Assembly: GCA_010094025.1 (NCBI GenBank)
Contig: ML991795.1
Location: 1 to 64,000, forward strand
DNA from: Viridothelium virens
Taxonomy: Eukaryota; Ascomycota; Dothideomycetes; Trypetheliales; Trypetheliaceae
Direction: 5' to 3'
Length of the DNA stretch: 64,000 nt
Shown: positions 55,843-64,000 of the stretch, piece after piece
How positions within the stretch are numbered: position 1 is the first letter of the stretch
Layout of the letters: each line of letters begins with the position of its first letter
The notes under the pieces: generated by a model
What the model was told of the DNA's origin: nothing
The model's input: only the letters and a program-made list of their open reading frames with translations
Databases searched by the model: none
Translations under genes and position numbers: made by a program

Positions 55843-56804
55843 CGGTTGGTCCCAGAATCTCTAGGCCTCAAAAGTGAATGTGTAGTCTCCCTAAGTGATA
55901 GAACAGCGAATGCTTAGTCAACAGAATCATAATGTCAGCTGCTAAGTTGATTTCCAAAGCTGTCCATTCAGTCAATCAGTTTTTATAGAAATTAAGAATC
56001 ATCGCCTGCATCCTGCCGAGTCTAATCCCACTGTCTAATTAGTCTATACTTTCCTCGTAATGGATAAGCTCTACACGTTCGTCCTGCTGTTAGATCCGAA
56101 GATATCCTTATATCTTGCGATACTGCCGCTGTTGAAAGGCCGCAGGCAGTGCAATGAAGAGCATTCATTTCCTTCGTGCAGGGCTGCAGGCTACATACGC
56201 AGTCAGGATTAATTTGAAGACAGTGGAAGAGACTGTAGAGGCTCCAGTTAAAGGCTGAGTCGCCCCGTTCGGTTTCAGACTCGGGGTGAGCGAGCGTGGT
56301 GGGAAAAGGGCTGGCTTTGCGCGTGCGTAATAGGCATTGCCGGAAAAATTGGCCGAATGACAACTCGCCGAACCATGTAAGAACCCGAACATCGCGTAGC
56401 TATAACCTATTTCGCCACCGTGTATGTAGCTGCATCTAAAATGCTCCGTTCTTGGACCTTGCTTCCGAACTCCATGGGACACCTCAGCACTAGGCGACAC
56501 CGGTTAACAAAGCTGGTCGTGGTAGAACAGTTGAATAGGCATAGTGGCGTATTGCGCGGTTTTCCATGTTGGTTTTATCATGCGAGCGAAGTTCCGAAGT
56601 TGTCTTTGATGTATATGGCTTGATAGCTGCAGCAGCAGACTCCACTGTGGAGTGTGTCTTTTCTAGTGTATACTCGGTTTCTGGGCATCGCTAATAGTTC
56701 AATTGCTCCTGTTCTGCCTCTTTCTCATTTCTCTCTTTTTGTTCTTGTTCTTGTTCTTGTTCTCCTTGTTCTTCTCCTTCTTCCGTCGCTGGCTGTTCAC
56801 GTTG
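55843..56804. promoter_or_regulatory. Promoter region of the PKS gene
   Basis: About 960 bp. The last ~100 bp before the PKS ATG is a strong CT tract (about 56703-56790, TTGTTCTTGTTCTTGTTC-like), typical of fungal core promoters. No gene is supported. Confidence 0.5.
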
Positions 56805-59800
56805 ATGCCCATCTATACTCCTACAACAAGTTCAGATTCCGACGGGGAGTCGCGCAAGATGGAGCTCCTCTTTTTCAGCAATGAGTTTCCGAGGCACGAC
56901 CTGCAGGACCTCTTCCGCCGTCTCCACAGCCACAGCAAGGATAAGCATCATCTGATCTTAGCCCGATTCATCAATGAAGCCACGTGGGCGATCAAGGATG
57001 AAGTTCGGAGGCTACCGACTGAGTTGAAGCGATTGATCCCACCATTTGAAACCATCTTGAGCTGGGCAGAAGATACAGGGCTTCGAGAAGGCCTGATCTG
57101 CGGTGCTGTGGATGGCGTACTGCTGGTTATGGTTCAGCTGGCGACGTACATTGGGTGAATGATCTCATCTATTAGAAGTATAACGAACCAACCATTAATC
57201 GATGTTTTCAGGTATGCCGAGAGCCATCCTGAAGAGCTGAGTGAATTTGCAAACACATGCCTTGCTGGCCTGGGTGTTGGCCTACTAGCATCGACTGCCG
57301 TCTCATTGTCATCAACGTTGGCCGACTTACCACTGGCCGGTGCAGATGCCGTCCGTTTGGCCTTCCGCATGGGTATCCATGTCTTGAGCGTATCAGAAAA
57401 CTTGGAAGCCCGCGATCTGTCAGAAAGTCCAGATACGTGGGCGTATGTGGTTCACAACGTCGACCCAATTGCGGCCCAGAAGGAGCTGGACTCCATACAC
57501 TCTCAAGATTGGATACCTGATACTGGCAAGATATTTGTGAGCGCTATTAGTCGGACTTCAGTCACAGTGAGCGGACCACCAGCACGACTAAAGGCAATGT
57601 TCAACAAGTCAGGGTTCTTCCGCGGGTCAAAGTTCATTGCGCTCCCAGTCTACGGTGGCCTCTGCCATGCACCGCATATCTATGATCCGCAGGACGTGCA
57701 AAACATCGTCCACAGTAGCGCATTGAACGCCATCAGCGCAAAGTCCTGCCCGGTGATGCCAGTCTACTCGACAAGTACTGGTCTGCCGTACTCAGCCAAG
57801 AACGCAGTAGAGCTGCTGGAATGTGTAATATCAGAGCTCCTCACACAGGCAATCTGTTGGGACCATGTTATTCGTGGCGTGGTTGATCGAGTCAGAAGTA
57901 CCGTTACGTCCGAGTCGGTACTGTACTGCTTTGGCAACTCCATGCCTCTCAATGATTTGAGCGCCGCCTTGAAGAGCAGCATGCCACATCTCGAGGTCTC
58001 GATCAATAATCTCATACCATGGATCTCGCAGGTCATACCAAGAGATACAACGCCTCGCAGTACGGCACAGTCGAAGCTCGCCATCGTTGGTATGTCTTGT
58101 AGACTTCCTGGAGGCGCGATAAATACCGAGAAGTTCTGGGAGCTCCTAGAGAAGGGCCTGGACGTCTCAAGGCAAATCCCAGCGGATCGCTTCGACATCG
58201 CCACTCATTACGATCCAACCGGTAAACAGCTGAATAAGAGCATGACGCAGTACGGCTGCTTTATTGATGAACCTGGCTTGTTTGATGCGCCCTTCTTCAA
58301 CATGTCCCCGCGTGAAGTTCAAGTCGTCGACCCTCAGATGCGCTTGTCTCTTGTTACTGCATACGAAGCACTAGAGCGCGCTGGCTATGTCGGGAACCGC
58401 ACTGCTGCTACACAGTTGCAACGCATTGGGACATATTATGGCCAAGCTGCCGACGACTACCGTGAAGTCAACCAAAACCAGGAGGTCAGTACCTACTATA
58501 TTCCCGGTGGTTGTCGTGCGTTCGGCCCTGGACGCATTAATTACTTCTTCAAATTCGCGGGTCCTAGTTATAGCATTGATACTGCTTGCTCTTCCGGACT
58601 TGCAGCGATTGAGGTATGTGCACAACAAGGTGACATGCTCAGGATCAGAAAACACTGACCGAATATCCCTAGGTCGCCTGCCAAGCCCTATGGGATGGCG
58701 ATGTAGATACCGCGGTCGCTGGCGGCGTCAATGTGCTAACCAACCCAGACGGTTTCGCCGGTCTCTGTAACGGTCACTTCCTCACCAAAGGACACAATGC
58801 GTGTAAGACCTGGGATGCCACAGCTGATGGGTACTGTCGTGCGGACGGCATTGGATCCATCATCATGAAGAGACTTGAGGACGCCGAAGCAGATAATGAT
58901 AACATCTTGGGTGTAATTCTCGGCGCTGGAACGAATCACTCTGCTGAAGCAGTCTCTATCACCCATCCGCACGCAGGCCACCAAGCCTACCTATCCCGCC
59001 AGGTGCTTCGCCAATCCGGCGTGGACCCATTGGATGTGTCGTATGTGGAGCTCCACGGTACTGGTACTCAAGCCGGTGATCACGAGGAAATGCAGGGGAT
59101 TTTGGATGTTTACGCTCCCCTCGCTAAGCGACGTAGTAAGGACCAGCCACTGCATATTGGCGCTGTTAAGGCAAACGTCGGCCACAGTGAGTCTGCTGCA
59201 GGGACGACGGCATTGATCAAGGTCCTTCTCATGCTCCAAAAGAACGCCATCCCGCCACATATTGGCATTAAAACGGAGATCAACCCCAGGTTCCCTCGAG
59301 ACTTTGACAAGCGTAATCTTCATATTACTTCCGAGATAACGCCTTGGCCGCAGGTACCCGGTACGGGGAAGAGGCGCATTGCAGCTGTGAACAATTTTGG
59401 CGCCGCCGGTGGAAACACAACCATGATTCTGGAGGAGGCACCGATGCGGGATTCTTTCATTAGGATTGACCCGCGCCAGACTCATATCATCGCTGTCTCG
59501 GCTAAGACCAAGGGGTCGTTGGCAGGGAATATTGAGCGCTTGATTGCCCATTTAGACAAGCATCCCGATATCAATATCGCCGACCTTTCGTACACGACGA
59601 CTGCACGTCGCTACCAGCATAGCCATCGTGTGACAATATCAACCTCTGACGTGGCCAATTTGAAGAAGCAGCTGACATCCCGCTTAGAAAAGATAAATTT
59701 GATCAAGCCGATTGGAAATTCCGGGCCACCACCGATCGCTTTTGCTTTTACTGGGCAGGGCGCTTCGTATAAGTCGATGAGCTTAGAGTTATACAGTGAC

Positions 59801-62418
59801 GTATGCACATTTCGGGAGCACATTCAGCATCTTGATTCTCTCGCCCGAGGCTTAGGCTTTCCATCTTTCATTCCTGCTCTCGATGGATCGCATCCCAAGG
59901 ATCATGCGCATTCTCCAGTCGTTACTCAGCTTGCTCTAGTCTGCACTGAGATTGCTTTGGCCAAGTACTGGGCTTCTCTTGGAGTTAAGCCAGATATCGT
60001 TATAGGCCATAGCCTAGGCGAGTACGCAGCAATGCACGTAGCTGGCGTAGCTACTGCCAGCGACACTATATTCATGGTGGGACGCCGGGCACAAATGCTC
60101 CAAGAAAGATGCACGATTGGCAGTCACACCATGATGGCCGTTCGAGCTTCTCTTCCGCAGATCGCTGAGAGCTCAGGAGGCAAGCCGTACACGATTGCTT
60201 GCGTCAACAGTCCTTTAGATTCAGTACTCAGTGGCACCAAGGAAGAGATGGATGAAGTCACTGTGCCACTCGAGCAGGCCGGCTATCGATGCATCAAGCT
60301 AGACGTCGCTTTTGCTTTCCACTCGGAGCAGACTGACCCTATTCTAGACGACTTTGAGACCATTCTAAAAACGGGCGTCCTGTTCCAGGAGCCGAAGCTG
60401 CCAGTCATCTCGCCACTGCTCGGTAAAGTCGTTTTTGATGGTAAGACGCTGAACGCAAAGTATGTTCGCCGAGCCACCAGAGAGGCGGTTGACTTCCTCT
60501 CTGCTTTGGAAAACGCTCAGAAGATTTCCACTATTAGCGACGAGACTATTTGGATCGAAATTGGGCCACATCCAGTTTGCACCGGCTTCGTTAAATCTAC
60601 CATCCCATCCACTGAGCTCGCGATCCCGTCAATGCGCCGCGGAGACGACAATTGGAAGACCATAGCTGAGAGCATTGCTGCTCTACATCTTACTGGTGTC
60701 GAGATCAATTGGAGTGAGTTCCATCGTCCCTTTGAGAGCAGACTGCGCCTTCTGGATTTACCGACGTACGCATGGAATGACAAGAATTACTGGCTGCAGT
60801 ACCAAGGCGACTGGTGCTTAACCAAGGGCAATTCTTTTTACGAGGCCGAGAAGGAGGCGGCCAGGGCGAAGGCGGCATCGAAGACATCGCCGTCAAGTGC
60901 GATTCAGACATCGACAGTGCAGCAGATCATCGAGGAGAGTTTCAACAACTCAGCTGGCACGGTGGTCATGCAGTCCGATCTTATGCAGCCAGACTTCCTC
61001 GCTGCCGCTCATGGACATCGCATGAATAACTGCGGTGTCGTCACATCCGTAAGTCTCCTCTTCGTGAGATCCTTCCGCTGTAGATGTTCACATACGTGTA
61101 GTCTATCCATGGCGACATTGCTTACACGCTCGGTGGCTACCTGTACCGTAAACTACACCCGAAGGCCAAGGACGTCAGCATGAATATTGCCAATCTGGTT
61201 GTCACAAAGGGTCTCGTTGCTCAGAGCAATAACAAGATGCCTCAGTTGATCCAGGTGACTGCTAGAACTGCCGATGATCACTCCAATGGAGTTGACTTGA
61301 CATGGCAAAACGTGGACAACGACGGCAACATCCACGAACCATTCGCTACGGCAAACGTATTTTTTGGCGATGCAGCTGAATGGCTTTCTTCTTGGTCTCC
61401 CGTTGCTCATCTTATCCAGAGTCGGATCGAAGCGCTCGAGCGTCTGGCTGCAGAAGGCACTGCCAACCGCTTTTCGCGTAACATGGCATACACCCTTTTT
61501 GCCAGCAACCTAGTTGATTATGCCGAGAAATACCGTGGGATGCAGTCCGTAGTGATGCACGAGCTGGAAGGGTTTGCTGACGTCCAGCTCACGACCAAGG
61601 AAGGAGGTGTCTGGACCGTTCCACCGTACTTTATCGACAGTGTTGCACACTTGGCTGGATTCATTATGAACTGTTCCGACGTCATGGATGCACAGAATAA
61701 CTACTGCGTCACTCCTGGATGGAAGTCAATGCGACTCGCGAAATCTCTGGTCCCCGGAGCCAAGTATCGCTCATACGTCAAGATGATTCCGACGATCGAG
61801 GACCCAACGAATTTCTTTGGTGATGTGTACGTGATGCAAGATGGTGTCATCGTGGGCATGGTCAGTGGTATTCAATTCCGCCATTATCCACGCATCCTGC
61901 TCAGCCGATTCTTCTCTCCGCCAGACAAGATGGCTGCCATGGAGGGTACACCGAAGGCCGCTGCTACTCACCCGCCTCGAGTTTCAGCGACAGCAGCGTC
62001 AAAGGCCAACACACCGGAGCCAAAACAGACACATTCTCGCCATGAATCCGGTCCTGGCAGCGAAAGCGAGCGGAGCAAGCCTGTGCCTGCCACCAATCTT
62101 CCAGATGTTGCGTCCGCTCCTTCGAAAGACGCAAGACCCGCTGCCAGCGATGCTGCAGGACCATCTGTCGAATCTGCCGCCGCTTCCGACAGCATCGCTG
62201 CCAAAGCGCTCGTACTCATTGCCAAGGAGGCTGCCCTGGAGATTTCCGATCTGGAAGATGAAGTCAGTTTCGGTAATCTGGGTATTGACAGTCTGATGTC
62301 ACTGGTGATTGCGGAGAAATTTAGGAAGGACCTCGATGTTAAGGTCAGCAGCAGCCTTTTCTTGGATTACCCGACGATCGGTGATTTGCGGAAGTGGCTG
62401 GAGGAGTATTATAGCTAG
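56805..62418 (+). CDS. Non-reducing polyketide synthase, SAT-KS-MAT-PT-ACP, no TE (atrochrysone carboxylic acid synthase type)
   Basis: Exons 56805-57154, 57212-58613, 58673-61048 and 61102-62418, with introns 57155-57211, 58614-58672 and 61049-61101, give 1814 residues. The SAT domain (1-370) has the Cys in GLICGAVDG (C99) and GLCHAPH. The KS domain (about 420-850) has DTACSSG (C576), VELHGTGTQ (H712) and [10 protein letters not shown] (H755). The MAT domain has GHSLGE (S1031). The PT domain has GHRMNNCGV (H1366) and [12 protein letters not shown] (D1555). After a 110-residue Ser/Pro/Ala/Lys linker, one ACP carries LGIDSLMSL (S1773) and the protein ends 41 residues later. There is thus no TE, CLC, methyltransferase or reductase domain. 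This is the group V architecture of AptA/MdpG/GedC/ClaG-like synthases, which make octaketides released by a separate metallo-beta-lactamase thioesterase, also encoded here. Confidence 0.96.
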
Positions 62419-64000
62419 TAGTTAGATAGAACTAGAGTAAACGGTGGCGACGCGTCATGTTGTTTCGTACGGAGAGTGGGTTAGGTAATCAATTGGGGCT
62501 CCGCGCGGTGGTACGCGTTGGCACGTGGTGGATTCCTGCGGCCGTTTTCATCAGAGTACCGGAGTCAGGGGTGGTGACTAAATCTGCTCTTAATTTGAAA
62601 TTGTTTCGATACATTAGATTGATTTCGAGAAGGAGTCTGTTGATAACGCGAAATCTATGCGAGCAAAGGCTAAAAAGCGGAGCGCACGTGTTAGCTTTTC
62701 TCAACCTGCCACGCCTGCGTCCCGGTTTGCCAAGGTCTACTCTCCTCTCTCTTGCTTGCAACTGGATCCTTCCCATTTAGTGAAACAACTCTCCCTGACT
62801 TTCTAATGAAGCTCTGCGCACGAGCCTATTATGTTTGGGAAGGGCTATTTAGGTTGTTCACACAGCGCCATAATAGTAACACCTTGGCGCCACAGACGTA
62901 CAGAGGATGAAATGAGACATCTTACGGATCTCATCCTAAACTAAGAAGTGACTTCGCAGGCTGCTCTACTTTCTCCAATATTGTTCGAAACATCTTTAAC
63001 TCACAGATTGTCCGTTCCCATTAAGCACGGTACTCAGGGTTATCTTACTATCCTGCAGTGAGATCTACTCTACGCTTGTTCGCTGGGATTAGGGGTGCCT
63101 CAGTCTCCACTTGCTGATTAACATCTTTCCTACTACCCTGACAATATGAGGGAACCGAGCAATAGACTCAGTCGCCGCTTGCAGATAGCGACATAAGTAC
63201 CTTCAAACCACGACGCAATTTAACATACGATACGGCGCTCTGGCCACTTCTACCTCCTCATCTTGGTCAGTACAAATGCGCGACGATTCCGTATTTACCT
63301 CCCACTGAAACTCGCCAAACCATCCGGCACATTGTCTGGTTCAGCTTGTCTTAAATGCCTGCTTTATGAACAACGCGCTAACACCCTGCAACCTCTGCCT
63401 AAAGGATTGTATTTTTACCCGCTTTTGCAGTTGGAGATTACAGCATGCTATCTGTATGCGCTCGTGGTATCAGGTCAAAGCTCTCCTGATTTAATGATGA
63501 TTATATGACTCTACACATTTGGAGAGCTAAAGACTAGAGATGACCCTCGACAAGGTTAGTGTTCTCCTTGCTCTCCTCCACACACGGTCCCATATCCCTG
63601 CCTGTCCCGCTGCGCACTCGTGGTCTTTCATCAGAAGGCGAAGAGAAATTGCAGTGTGTGACATCAACACTTTGAGAAATAGCATATGGCATCAGCGAAA
63701 TGAGACATTGGCACTTGGAGACTGGCTGGGACTGTTTGCTCGAAAGTGGTTCAATGCAAACAACCATTATCCTCGCAAAGTCTTCTGAGCCTAATAGTAG
63801 TACTCAAATTTGTTGTGGCTTCTCTTATCTTTTCTACCTTCCTCACTTCTCGTATAATTGCACTGTTTACATCTTCTCCCAGGAAACGTACTTACAGAAA
63901 AGACTCTAAGGCAGCATGGGGGCAAGCTCGTTCAACGCCGTCGTCGGCTGCGCGAAGTGAGGGTTGGGCTCCCCATTTGCATCACAACCGCTCCACTTGT
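62419..64000. other. Open end of window, no supported gene
   Basis: About 1.6 kb downstream of the PKS. Only short frames without family signal were seen on both strands. Cluster genes further right cannot be judged. Confidence 0.45.

Overview
The window is nuclear DNA of a filamentous ascomycete (Pezizomycotina; probably Dothideomycetes, which is an inference). The evidence is short spliceosomal introns of 44 to 128 nt, several with CTAAC-like branch sites, and fungal families such as Zn2Cys6 regulators, RTA1-like proteins, a HeLo-like protein with a kinase-like domain, verprolin and a non-reducing polyketide synthase. Genes lie on both strands, mostly as single units separated by 0.2 to 3.5 kb. 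I found no tRNA, rRNA or CRISPR array. Most gene models below were spliced by hand, and reading frame and family conservation agree across the joins.

Region by region: 1-16.6 kb is a mixed accessory stretch: the 3' end of a GATA-finger gene, a low-complexity hypothetical, a RidA-type deaminase, a JmjC/cupin oxygenase, a short-chain dehydrogenase, a small cupin, a Cys-rich membrane protein, a broken secreted-protein gene, a Zn2Cys6 regulator, an RTA1-like membrane protein and a large secreted protein. 18-25.5 kb holds two unusual signalling genes, a tandem kinase/pseudokinase and a HeLo-like/pseudokinase protein. They are divergently oriented around 3.5 kb that carries a fold-back repeat element. 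25.9-50.2 kb is mostly housekeeping: NatA auxiliary subunit, a peroxisomal alpha/beta hydrolase, an Rtt107/Brc1-like BRCT protein, a 14-3-3-like protein, an HpcH/HpaI aldolase, a glutaredoxin-like protein, a CHORD-CS co-chaperone, a mitochondrial rhomboid, a Tma17-like proteasome chaperone, verprolin, a mitochondrial membrane protein and an F-box protein.

52.4-62.4 kb is a secondary-metabolism locus: a metallo-beta-lactamase-type thioesterase, an EthD-type decarboxylase and a non-reducing PKS with SAT-KS-MAT-PT-ACP order and no thioesterase of its own. By family precedent these three together make and decarboxylate atrochrysone carboxylic acid, giving an emodin-anthrone-type precursor. The flanks hold only decayed coding remnants and open intergenic sequence, so tailoring genes, if any, lie outside the window to the right or elsewhere.

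The most interesting signals are the TE-less PKS trio, the kinase/pseudokinase and HeLo/pseudokinase pair around the fold-back element, a 16-bp perfect hairpin inside the verprolin intron, an apparent one-codon first exon followed by a GC-AG intron in the 14-3-3-like gene, and several recently broken genes.
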